Shown one piece after another: positions 26,544-34,800 of a DNA stretch of 64,000 bases; position 1 is the first letter of the stretch, and each line of letters starts with the position of its first letter. The notes beneath the pieces are model-generated. The model ran no database searches. It was given only the letters and a program-made list of their open reading frames with translations, and had not been told where the DNA came from. The position numbers and the translations under genes were made by a program. Source of the stretch: Streptomyces viridochromogenes DSM 40736 (lineage in GTDB: Bacteria; Actinomycetota; Actinomycetes; Streptomycetales; Streptomycetaceae); contig NZ_GG657757.1 in NCBI RefSeq assembly GCF_000158955.1, positions 1,239,577 through 1,303,576 on the forward strand. Direction: 5' to 3'.

Positions 26544-27293
26544 TCAGGGCCTCCTCATGAGCAGGTCGCGCAGTTCGCGCGTGTGGCGCCGGCTGACCTG
26601 GAGCTCCTCGGCGCCCACGAGGACGCTGGCGGTGCCCGCGTCGAGACGGAGTTCGCCGATGTGACGCAGGGCGACGAGGTGGCGGCGGTGGATGCGGACG
26701 AAGCCGCGGGAGCGCCAGCGCTCCTCCAGCGTGGACAGCGGGATGCGGACCAGGTGGCTGCCCTTGTGGGTGTGCAGGCGTGCGTAGTCGCCCTGGGCCT
26801 CGACATGGGTGATGTCGTCGACGGCGACGAAGCGGGTCACCCCGCCGAGTTCGACGGGTATCTGGTCGGGGTCGGGTTCGCTCACGGGTATGCGGGGCGG
26901 TGAGCCGCGCAGCTCGGCGGCTCGCCGTACGGCCTCGGCGAGGCGCTCCTTGCGGACGGGTTTGAGGACGTAGTCCACGGCCTTGAGGTCGAAGGCCTGG
27001 ACGGCGAAGTCCTCGTGGGCGGTGACGAACACGACGAGCGGCGGCCGGGCGAAGCCGGTGAGCAGCCGCGCCATGTCGAGGCCGTCGAGGCCGGGCATCT
27101 GGATGTCGAGGAAGACGACGTCGATCGCCTCGGGGCCGCCCGGGCCGGACTCCAGGGCACGGTTGATGCGGCGCAGCGCCTCGGTCGCGTCACCGGCGCC
27201 CTCGGCGCTGCCGATGCGGGGGTCCGCGTGCAGCAGGTAGAGCAGTTCCTCCAGCGAGGGGCGTTCGTCGTCGACAGCCAGGGCGCGCAGCAT
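26544..27293 (-). CDS. LytTR-family response regulator
   Basis: A 249-residue response regulator. The receiver domain (1-125) has the acidic pair VDDE at 7-10, phosphoacceptor Asp in FLDIQMPGLDG near 62, and K in YVLKPVRKE near 108. The C-terminal LytTR DNA-binding domain (about 150-245) has FVRIHRRHLVALRHI near 205. It is the first gene of a four-gene minus-strand operon ending with its cognate LytS-type kinase. Likely target: its own operon or the symporter, as in other symporter-linked two-component systems. Confidence 0.93.
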   Translation of the reverse strand: MLRALAVDDERPSLEELLYLLHADPRIGSAEGAGDATEALRRINRALESGPGGPEAIDVVFLDIQMPGLDGLDMARLLTGFARPPLVVFVTAHEDFAVQAFDLKAVDYVLKPVRKERLAEAVRRAAELRGSPPRIPVSEPDPDQIPVELGGVTRFVAVDDITHVEAQGDYARLHTHKGSHLVRIPLSTLEERWRSRGFVRIHRRHLVALRHIGELRLDAGTASVLVGAEELQVSRRHTRELRDLLMRRP

Positions 27294-27370
27294 GACCCCG
27301 GAGTCTAGGGGCGATCCGCACGTCTGGACATGTGCCGGGGGTGCACGTTCCCGCTGGATACAGTGCCCGC

Positions 27371-27856
27371 ATGAACAGCAGGTCCACGGCGTTCGACGAA
27401 CTCGACCAGAAGATCATCACCGCGTTGATGGCGAACGCCAGGACGTCGTTCGCCGAGATCGGCACGGCGATCGGGCTGTCCTCCACGGCCGTCAAGCGCC
27501 GGGTCGACCGGCTGCGGGAGACGGGCGTGATCACCGGGTTCACGGCCACGGTGAAGCCGTCGGCGCTGGGCTGGCGCACGGAGGCCTATGTCGAGGTGTA
27601 CTGCGAGGGCGCGGCCCCGCCGCGGCGGCTGGCCGAGGTCGTGCGCGACTACCCGGAGATCACCGCGGCGATGACCGTGACCGGCGGTGCGGACGCGCTG
27701 CTGCACGTGCGGGCGCGGGACGTGGAGCACTTCGAGGAGGTGCTGGAGCGGATCCGCCAGGAGCCGTTCATCCGGAAGACGATCAGCGTGATGGTGCTGT
27801 CGCATCTCCTCCCGGAGAGCCCGGAGGCGGGCGCCAGCCAGCCCGCTCCGGAGTAG
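27371..27856 (+). CDS. Lrp/AsnC-family transcriptional regulator
   Basis: A 161-residue feast/famine regulator. The N-terminal helix-turn-helix (about 8-60; LDQKIITALMANARTSFAEIG then LSSTAVKRRVDRL) is followed by the RAM amino-acid-binding domain (about 70-145; AAMTVTGGADALLHVRARD). Octamers of such proteins respond to amino acids. It lies 159 bases upstream of the ddaH-rocD pair in the same direction, so control of arginine or ornithine catabolism is the best guess. An ATG with weak ribosome site begins the protein. Confidence 0.91.
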   Translation: MNSRSTAFDELDQKIITALMANARTSFAEIGTAIGLSSTAVKRRVDRLRETGVITGFTATVKPSALGWRTEAYVEVYCEGAAPPRRLAEVVRDYPEITAAMTVTGGADALLHVRARDVEHFEEVLERIRQEPFIRKTISVMVLSHLLPESPEAGASQPAPE

Positions 27857-27937
27857 GGCCCCAGGAGCGGCGCACCAGACCTGCGCCGAGAGGCCCGAAG
27901 ACGCAGCGTTCCTGCGCTGACGCGCAACTGATGTTTC

Positions 27938-27967
27938 TTGTCGGTCGCCTCCGTCAGTTCCTACCTT
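27938..27967 (+). promoter_or_regulatory. Candidate promoter of ddaH-rocD
   Basis: TTGTCG (27938-27943) and TACCTT (27962-27967) with an 18-base spacer precede the ddaH GTG by 48 bases. The fit to a vegetative promoter is fair. The nearby Lrp protein could act here, but no clear Lrp site was recognised. Confidence 0.45.
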
Positions 27968-28015
27968 GGTGTCAACCCTCAGTCACACACCGTTAGGAAG
28001 CGGAGGAACCCCTCT

Positions 28016-28837
28016 GTGCCCGACTCCTGTGTGCCGCGCCCGCGGCGCTTCCTCGTCTGCGAGCCCAGACACTTCGCCGTCCAGTACGCGATCAATCCCT
28101 GGATGCGACCCGACGAACCCGTCGACGTCATCCGCGCCCTGGACCAGTGGCAGGCGCTGGTCGAGACCTACCGGACCCACGGCCATACCGTGGACACTGT
28201 GAACCCCGTTCCCGGCCTGCCGGACATGGTCTTCGCCGCGAACGCGGCGGTCGTCGTCGACGGCCGCGTCTTCGGCTCTCTCTTCCACGCGCCCGAACGC
28301 CGTCCCGAGTCCGTGCCGTACGAGGCGTGGTTCAAGGCGGAGGGCTACGAGGTCTACCACCCCGAGTCGGTGTGCGAGGGCGAGGGCGACCTGGTGCCGG
28401 CCGGCCGCTGGATCCTGGCCGGGACGGGCTTCCGCACCACCCGGGAGGCCCACAGCGAGGCGCAGGAGTACTTCGGGGCGCCGGTGATCGCTCTGACGCT
28501 GGTGGACCCGTACTTCTACCACCTGGACACGGCGCTGTTCGTCCTCGACGACGAGAACATCGCCTACTACCCCGAGGCGTTCTCGCCGGGCAGCCGCGAG
28601 GTGCTGGCCCGGCTGTACCCGGACGCGGTGCTCGCCACCCGCGAGGACGCGATGGCGTTCGGGCTCAACTCCGTCTCCGACGGGCGCCATGTGTTCATCT
28701 CGCCGGGGGCGACGGGCCTGGCCGGGCAACTCGCCGACCGTGGCTACGTCCCCGTCCCCGTCGACCTGTCCGAGTTCCACAAGGCGGGTGGCGGCATCAA
28801 GTGCTGCACCCAGGAGATCCGGGAGATCCGCTCATGA
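28016..28837 (+). CDS. ddaH: DDAH-family guanidino hydrolase, possible arginine dihydrolase
   Basis: A 273-residue enzyme of the guanidine-modifying superfamily, normally annotated dimethylarginine dimethylaminohydrolase. Visible catalytic features are the Cys in GGGIKCCTQEI near 262, His in DPYFYHLDTAL near 170 and Glu/Asp in EGEGDLVPAG near 124. Two other segments, INPWM at 26-30 and PDMVFAAN at 69-76, match, from memory, the N-terminal catalytic domain of the cyanobacterial arginine dihydrolase ArgZ/AgrE rather than true DDAH, which has Asp where this has Asn76. It overlaps rocD by four bases. The start is a GTG with GGAGG nine bases upstream. Confidence 0.88.
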   Translation: MPDSCVPRPRRFLVCEPRHFAVQYAINPWMRPDEPVDVIRALDQWQALVETYRTHGHTVDTVNPVPGLPDMVFAANAAVVVDGRVFGSLFHAPERRPESVPYEAWFKAEGYEVYHPESVCEGEGDLVPAGRWILAGTGFRTTREAHSEAQEYFGAPVIALTLVDPYFYHLDTALFVLDDENIAYYPEAFSPGSREVLARLYPDAVLATREDAMAFGLNSVSDGRHVFISPGATGLAGQLADRGYVPVPVDLSEFHKAGGGIKCCTQEIREIRS

Positions 28838-30062
28838 CCGCACCTGTCCGCACCCGTGGCTCCGAGGAGCTCATCCGCGCGGAGGAGCCGGTCCTCGCGC
28901 ACAACTACCACCCGCTGCCCGTGGTCGTCGCCCGTGCCGAAAGAAAACAAGGGTGGAGGACGTGGAGGGGCGGCGCTACCTCGACATGCTGGCCGGCTAC
29001 TCGGCCCTCAACTTCGGCCACCGGCATCCGGCGCTGATCGAGGCGGCCCACCGTCAGCTCGACCGGCTGACCCTGACCTCGCGCGCCTTCCACAACGACC
29101 GGCTCGCCGAGTTCGCCGAGCGGCTCGCGGCGCTGACCGGGACGGACATGGTGCTGCCCATGAACACCGGCGCGGAGGCGGTGGAGAGCGGGGTGAAGGT
29201 GGCCCGCAAGTGGGCCTACGACGTCAAGGGCGTCCCGGCCGACCGGGCGACGATCGTGGTGGCCGCGGACAACTTCCACGGCCGCACGACGACGATCGTC
29301 AGTTTCTCCACGGACGAGACGGCCCGGCGCGGGTTCGGCCCCTTCACCCCGGGCTTCCGGGTCGTGCCGTACAACGATCTGGCGGCGCTGGAGGCCGCGG
29401 TCGACGAGACGACCGCGGCGGTGCTGATCGAGCCGGTCCAGGGCGAGGCGGGGGTGATCATCCCGGACGACGGCTACCTGGCCGGGGTGCGCGAGCTGAC
29501 CCGCCGCGAGGGGTGCCTGTTCATCGCCGACGAGATCCAGTCCGGACTGGGCCGCACGGGGCGCACCCTGGCGGTCGAGCACGAGTCGGTCGCGCCGGAC
29601 GTGGTGCTGCTGGGCAAGGCGCTGGGTGGCGGGATCGTACCGGTGTCCGCGGTGGTCGGGCGCCGGGAGGTGCTCGGGGTGCTGCACCCGGGCGAGCACG
29701 GGTCGACGTTCGGCGGCAATCCGCTGGCGGCCGCGGTCGGCACAGCGGTCGTCGAACTGCTGGAGACGGGTGAGTTCCAGCGGCGCGCGGCCGAACGGGG
29801 CGTGACCCTGCGGGAGGGACTGGCCCGCCTGGTCGGCAAGGGCGTCGTGGGCTTCCGCGCGCGGGGCCTGTGGGCGGGCGTCGACATCGACCCGGCGATC
29901 GGCACGGGCCGCGAGATCAGCGAACGGCTCATGCGGGAGGGGGTCCTGGTCAAGGACACCCACGGTTCGACCATCCGCCTGGCCCCGCCGCTCACCGTCA
30001 CCGATGACGAGCTGGTGGGGGCACTGGAATCGCTGGAGAAGGTCCTCGGGCTCCCCGGATAA
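28834..30062 (+). pseudogene. rocD: Ornithine--oxo-acid transaminase, frameshifted near the N-terminus
   Basis: PLP enzyme converting ornithine to glutamate-5-semialdehyde. The N-terminus MTAPVRTRGSEELIRAEEP starts at 28834 inside the ddaH stop (ATGA). After VVVARAE the frame is lost at an A-rich stretch (GAAAGAAAACAA, 28940-28951) and the rest continues in another frame from VEDVEGRRYLDML to 30062. PLP lysine is in LLGKALGGG, with IADEIQSGLGRTG before it and STFGGNPLA after. Two extra or one missing base would restore about 408 residues, the family length. A start downstream of the break is not convincing. Could be a true lesion or an assembly fault. Confidence 0.85.
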
Positions 30063-30180
30063 GGAGGACCGACGGCGAGGGCCGCCCCCGCAGGACCCGC
30101 ACAAGCCGCCCCCTTCCGCAGGAAGGGTGAAGATTGAGACAAGAGGTGGTAGACCACTCTCAGCGACAGAGAGGTCGGCC

Positions 30181-32685
30181 GTGGGCGGAGACGAGGAGTA
30201 CGGCGGTGCCCGGCGGCGGTTCGACGTGGCCGACGCCGCGCCCCTGTTGCTCGATCCGCAGGGCGTGGTGACGGGCTGGAGCACGGCCGCGCGGCGACTG
30301 CTGGGATACACGGCTCCCGAGGCGGTCGGCAGGAAGCTCGCCGAACTGCTGACCGCCGAGGACGCGGAGCGCGTGCCGGACCTGGTCGAGCGGTGTCGCG
30401 GGGACGGCGGCTGGACCGGGGTGCTGACGGTCCGCCGCAAGGACGGCGCGGCGGTGCGGGTCGTGGCGCGGATCGCCTCCGCCGAGGACGCGCACGGCGG
30501 CTCTCGCTGGATGGCGCTCCTGTCGGAACTGGCCGGGGCACCCGGCTCGCACATGAGCCGCGCGGTGCTGGAACGGATGCTGGGCAACGCCCCGGTCGGC
30601 ATCGCGATCGTCGACACGGACCTGCGGTTCGTGTGGTCGAACACCGCCCTGGAGCAGTTCGGCGGCGGACCGGCACCCCGGCGCCTCGGTCTGCGCTTCG
30701 CGGACGTCCAGCCCGGCCTGGACGCCCAAGCGGTCGAGGCGCAGATGCGGCACGTGCTGGCGACCGGGGAGGCCGTCTCCGGCTACGAGCACGTGGGCCA
30801 GGTGCGGTCGGCTCCGCTGCGCGAGACGGCGCACATGCTGTCGTTCATGCGCCTCGACGACGACCGGGGCCGGCCCATCGGCGTGTCCTACACGGTCGTC
30901 GACGTGACCGAGCTGCACCGGGCCCGGCAGCGGCTGGCGCTCCTGGACCGGGCCGGCGAGAACATCGGCCGCAGCCTCGACCTCATGCGCACCGCGCAGG
31001 AACTGGCCGACGTGGCCGTGCCCGGACTGGCCGACTTCGTCACCGTGGACCTGCTGGAGACGGTGCTGGGGGGCGCCGAGCCGGCGCCCGGGCCGCTCGC
31101 GGACTCGGAACCGGTGGCGCTGCGCCGCGCGGGGCACCGGGCCGCGGAGGGCGACCTCCCGGAGGCCGTCGTCGGGGTCGGCGAGGTCGCGACCTACCTG
31201 GCCGACTCGCCCCCGATCCGCTGCCTGGCCACGGGCCGGTCCTGGCGCGAGGAACGGCTCGACCCGCGGACCCGGACCTGGGCCAGGAACGCCCCGGGCG
31301 ACCCGCGCACCACGTTCCTGGAGCTGGGCCTGCACAGTGTGATGATCGTGCCGGTCCGGGCGCGCGGCACCACCCTGGGCGTCACCACGTTCTTCCGGCG
31401 CCGCCGCCTGGAGCCCTTCGACGAGGAGGATCTGCGGCTGGCCGAGGACGTGGTCTCCCGTGCCGCCGTCTGCGTGGACAACGCCCGGCGCTACGCGCGT
31501 GAGCGGGACGCGGCGCTCGTCCTGCAGCGCAGTCTGCTGCCCCTCCGGCTGCCCGAGCAGGACGCGGTCGAGGTGGCCGCGTGCTACCGGCCGGCCGACG
31601 AGCTGACCGGCCTGGGCGGCGACTGGTACGACCTCATCCCGCTCTCCGGCGCGCGCGTGGCGCTCGTCGTGGGCGAGGTGCCCGGGCACGGCATCGACGC
31701 CGCCGCGGCCATGGGGCAGCTGCGGACCGCCGTACGGACCCTGGCCGCCCTGGATCTGCCGCCCGAGGAGGTGCTGGCGCACCTCGACGACCTGGTGGGG
31801 CACTCGGCGCGGGAGGCGGGTGTGGAGCCGGGTGCGTCGGGCAACGCGGGCGCACAGTCCATGGGGTCGGGATGCCTGTACGTGGTGTACGACCCGGTCG
31901 ACGGCGGGTGTTCGATGGCGGCCGCGGGCCATCCCGCGCCGGCGGTGGTGCTGCCGGACGGCTCGGTGACGTTCGTCGATCTTCCGCAGGGGCCACCGCT
32001 CGGGGTGGGCGGCCCGCCCTTCGAGGCGGTGGAGCTGTCCCTGGCACAGGGCAGCACGCTGGCCCTGCACACCGACGGGTTGCTGGCCCGCGGCGAGACC
32101 TGGGCCGTCGACGCCGGCCGGGAACGGCTGCGCCGGGCGCTGGAACAGGGCGGCCCGCTCGACGACCACTGCCGGACCGTGGTCGACGCCCTGGTCCCGG
32201 CGCGACCGCACGACGACGTGGCCCTGCTCATGGCCCGTACCCGGCGCCTCGACTCCGGGCAGGTCGCGGTCTGGGAGCTGCCGCCCGACCCGGCCGTGGT
32301 CGCCGACGCCCGCCGCGCGGCCACCCGGCGGCTGTCCGGCTGGGGCCTGGAGGAGCTGTCCTTCACCACGGAGCTGGTGGTGAGCGAGCTGATCACCAAC
32401 GCCATCCGGTACGCCACCGGGCCCATCCGGCTCCGGCTGATCCGGGAGCGTGCCCTGGTCTGCGAGGTCTTCGACGGCGGCGCCACCGCGCCCCATCTGC
32501 GTCACCCCCGCGCCACCGACGAGGGCGGGCGCGGACTGCTGCTGGTCTCCCAGCTGGCCCAGCGGTGGGGCACGCGCTTCGTCCCGGACGGAAAGATCAT
32601 CTGGGCCGAGCAGCCGCTCACGGGCTTCGCCCCACCGGCGCCCGCGGCCTTCGCCGGGGAGTCGCTGTCCGATCTCCTGGAGTGA
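30181..32685 (+). CDS. PAS-PAS-GAF-PP2C phosphatase with anti-sigma kinase domain
   Basis: An 834-residue signalling protein. In order: PAS (about 15-110), second PAS (about 125-245), GAF (about 260-420), SpoIIE-type PP2C phosphatase (about 445-665; GGDWYDL near 480) and a C-terminal RsbW-like HATPase (about 690-800; ELVVSELITNAIRYA and GGRGLLLVSQLA). It can both phosphorylate or bind and dephosphorylate anti-sigma antagonists. The metal loop reads VGEVPGHG, where most family members have GDV. It starts at a GTG with a GAGAGG site 118 bases after rocD. Adjacent to a second PP2C gene; probably part of a stress-sigma switch. Confidence 0.9.
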   Translation: MGGDEEYGGARRRFDVADAAPLLLDPQGVVTGWSTAARRLLGYTAPEAVGRKLAELLTAEDAERVPDLVERCRGDGGWTGVLTVRRKDGAAVRVVARIASAEDAHGGSRWMALLSELAGAPGSHMSRAVLERMLGNAPVGIAIVDTDLRFVWSNTALEQFGGGPAPRRLGLRFADVQPGLDAQAVEAQMRHVLATGEAVSGYEHVGQVRSAPLRETAHMLSFMRLDDDRGRPIGVSYTVVDVTELHRARQRLALLDRAGENIGRSLDLMRTAQELADVAVPGLADFVTVDLLETVLGGAEPAPGPLADSEPVALRRAGHRAAEGDLPEAVVGVGEVATYLADSPPIRCLATGRSWREERLDPRTRTWARNAPGDPRTTFLELGLHSVMIVPVRARGTTLGVTTFFRRRRLEPFDEEDLRLAEDVVSRAAVCVDNARRYARERDAALVLQRSLLPLRLPEQDAVEVAACYRPADELTGLGGDWYDLIPLSGARVALVVGEVPGHGIDAAAAMGQLRTAVRTLAALDLPPEEVLAHLDDLVGHSAREAGVEPGASGNAGAQSMGSGCLYVVYDPVDGGCSMAAAGHPAPAVVLPDGSVTFVDLPQGPPLGVGGPPFEAVELSLAQGSTLALHTDGLLARGETWAVDAGRERLRRALEQGGPLDDHCRTVVDALVPARPHDDVALLMARTRRLDSGQVAVWELPPDPAVVADARRAATRRLSGWGLEELSFTTELVVSELITNAIRYATGPIRLRLIRERALVCEVFDGGATAPHLRHPRATDEGGRGLLLVSQLAQRWGTRFVPDGKIIWAEQPLTGFAPPAPAAFAGESLSDLLE

Positions 32686-32751
32686 GGACGAGGGCGCACA
32701 CCCCATACCGTGGGAAAATAGTATGACCTCGGCACTGGTGAGGCGGCTGCC

Positions 32752-33993
32752 ATGAGCGATTCGGCGATCGACTACGCGGCGGTGTTCCAAGCCTTGCCCG
32801 GCATGGTGGCGCTACTGACGCCCGAGTTCGTGTACGCGGACGTCAACGAGGAGTTCGTCCGGGTCTCCGGCCGCTCCCGCGAGCAGCTGATCGGCAAGTA
32901 CCTGTTCGACGTCTTCCCCGACAACCCCAACAACCCGAGCGCGACGGGCATGCGCAATCTCGAGGCCTCGCTGTACCGGGTGCTGGCGACCGGCGAGCGG
33001 GACGCGATGGCCCTGCAGCGCTACGACGTCGAGGATCCGCAGCGGCCCGGGGAGTGGGAGGAGCGCTACTGGAGCCCGGTGAACGCCCCGCTGCTCGGCC
33101 CCGACGGCAACGTGGTGCTGGTGCTGCACCGCGTCGAGGAGGTCACGGAGCTGATCCGGGCCCGGGGCCGCTCGGGAGGGAACAAGGGCAGCCGGGCCCG
33201 GGTCCTGGAAGCCGAGCTGTACACCCGCGCCCGCGAGCTCCAGGAGCTGAACGAACGGCTGCGCCAGGCGCACTCCCGGGAGCGGGAGGTGGCGCTCGCC
33301 CTCCAGGAAGCGATGCTGCCCGACCGCCGCCAGGTCAGCCACCACCACCGGGCCGCCGTCCGGTACCGGCCCGCCGTCGGCGCCCTCAACGTGTGCGGGG
33401 ACTGGTACGACCTGGTCGACCTGGTCGGCGGCCACCGGGTCGGCGTGTCCGTGGGCGACGTGGTCGGGCACGGGCTGGAGGCCGCCGGTGTCATGGGCCA
33501 GCTGCGCAGCGCGCTCAGCGCGGCCTCCCGCGTGGCCGACGGCCCGGCCCAGGCGCTGGACGTGCTGGGGCGCTACGCCCACGTGGTCGAGGGCGCCGAG
33601 TCGGCGACCGCCGTGACGACTTTCATCGACTTCGACCGGCGGCGCATCACGTACAGCAGCGCCGGTCATCTCCCGCCCGTACTGGTCCACCCGGACGGCC
33701 GTACGGAGTTCCTGGACGGGGCCACCGACACGCCGCTGGACGCCCGTCCCGACCCGATCCCGAGACCGCAGGCCGAGACGACGTTCACGCCGGGCGCCAC
33801 ACTCGTGCTCTACACCGACGGTCTGGTCGAGCGGCGCGGCGAGGACATCGACACCGGCCTGGCCCGCCTCGCCGACGCGCTGCACCGGAGCCGGGACCAG
33901 GACCCCGAGGCCCTCGCCGACACCGTCCTGCTGGAACTGCTGCCGCCCGGCGGGAGCACCGACGACACCGCGCTGATCATCGTGCGGCTGTGA
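32752..33993 (+). CDS. PAS-PP2C (SpoIIE-type) phosphatase
   Basis: A 413-residue protein with an N-terminal PAS domain (about 10-130), a short coiled-coil linker (about 145-185; ARELQELNERLRQAHSRERE) and a PP2C phosphatase (about 200-413). Metal-binding features are intact: CGDWYDLVDL near 220, VGDVVGHGLEAAGV near 237, YTDGLVERRG near 352 and TDDTALIIV at the end. It dephosphorylates STAS-domain anti-anti-sigma proteins in the family model. It lies 66 bases downstream of the larger multidomain phosphatase and lacks that protein's HATPase domain. No membrane segment. Confidence 0.9.
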   Translation: MSDSAIDYAAVFQALPGMVALLTPEFVYADVNEEFVRVSGRSREQLIGKYLFDVFPDNPNNPSATGMRNLEASLYRVLATGERDAMALQRYDVEDPQRPGEWEERYWSPVNAPLLGPDGNVVLVLHRVEEVTELIRARGRSGGNKGSRARVLEAELYTRARELQELNERLRQAHSREREVALALQEAMLPDRRQVSHHHRAAVRYRPAVGALNVCGDWYDLVDLVGGHRVGVSVGDVVGHGLEAAGVMGQLRSALSAASRVADGPAQALDVLGRYAHVVEGAESATAVTTFIDFDRRRITYSSAGHLPPVLVHPDGRTEFLDGATDTPLDARPDPIPRPQAETTFTPGATLVLYTDGLVERRGEDIDTGLARLADALHRSRDQDPEALADTVLLELLPPGGSTDDTALIIVRL

Positions 33994-34026
33994 GCCGGAC
34001 AGCACGCCTGGAGCCGGTCCTTACAC

Positions 34027-34482
34027 CTAGAGCCGGTCCTTTCCGTGGTCGAGCAGTCTGACGCGGTCCACGTTCTGCCGGTCCTCGGCGTCTGCGCTGG
34101 GCTCGCCCGCGAACCAGGCGTCGAGGATCTCCGACAGCAGCGGCTCGGACGTCAGCCGCAGGCTGAGCGCCAGCACGTTGGCGTCGTTCCAGCGGCGGGC
34201 CCCGTCGGCCGTGTAGGCGTCCGTGCACAGGGCGGCCCGGACGCCCGGCACCTTGTTCGCGGCGATCGATGCGCCCGTGCCGGTCCAGCAGCACACCACG
34301 GCCTGGTCGGCCGTCCCCTCGGCGACCTCGCGGGCCGCCGCTTCGGAGCACACCGCCCACTGTGCGTCGCCCCCGGGGCGCAGCGCGCCGTACGGGCGCA
34401 CCTCGTGCCCTCTGTCCTGCAGCGCGGCCACGAGGGAGCGAGCGACAGGCTCGTCCATGTCCGAGGAAACAGAGATCCGCAT
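34027..34482 (-). CDS. RpiB/LacA/LacB-type sugar-phosphate isomerase
   Basis: A 151-residue member of the ribose-5-phosphate isomerase B / LacAB family. It begins MRISVSSDMDEPVA (substrate Asp near 9) and carries the catalytic Cys region as VVCCWTGTGASIAANKVPGVRAAL (split, about 66-89), where family members have G-x-G-x-x-x-x-A-N-K. The DAYTADGARRWNDANVLALS part follows. The C-terminal tail (AGEPSADAEDRQNVDRV) is charged and variable. It stands alone, convergent with the PP2C gene. The substrate may be ribose 5-phosphate or another pentose/tetrose phosphate. Confidence 0.88.
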   Translation of the reverse strand: MRISVSSDMDEPVARSLVAALQDRGHEVRPYGALRPGGDAQWAVCSEAAAREVAEGTADQAVVCCWTGTGASIAANKVPGVRAALCTDAYTADGARRWNDANVLALSLRLTSEPLLSEILDAWFAGEPSADAEDRQNVDRVRLLDHGKDRL

Positions 34483-34800
34483 GTCTCGCAGACTACTCGG
34501 GAGGACCGCAAGAACCAGCGGTTGGCCAGGCACCCTTCGTATCCCGCCATGCCACCCGTTCGGCTTGCCGATCACCCGCATGGAGCAGCACGCTGGTCCC
34601 GCGGTCCTCCCCAGCCGCATGAGCACCACCGGACGCACCCACCTGACTGACCATCAGTCAAACGGTGAAGGATCGACGCGGTCTCGCCGCACGAGGTGCC
34701 CGGTGGTCGCGCCTGCACCTACACTGGCACCCCACGACATGCCGGTTGACCTGCTGGAACGCGGCGGCGAGTCCACCGCGAGAGTCGAGGAGCGCCCGCT
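34483..34800. other. 318-base intergenic region
   Basis: Gap between the divergent RpiB-like and PlsC genes. It contains one clear palindrome (34644-34660) and a GAGGAGCG ribosome site for PlsC near 34789. No further gene is convincing; open frames here lack family sequence or ribosome sites. Confidence 0.5.
34644..34660. promoter_or_regulatory. Perfect palindrome TGACTGA-CCA-TCAGTCA
   Basis: Seven-base perfect arms around a three-base centre, 140 bases upstream of plsC. The form (TGACTGA..TCAGTCA) is typical of TetR-family operators; no TetR gene is adjacent, so the regulator would act from elsewhere. Confidence 0.6.

Noticed and set aside
30143..30161. Possible DasR (dre) site in AGAGGTGGTAGACCACTCT
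   Set aside because: The dre consensus needs TGGTCTAGACCA; here the centre is two bases short, leaving only a small GTGGT-AG-ACCAC repeat.
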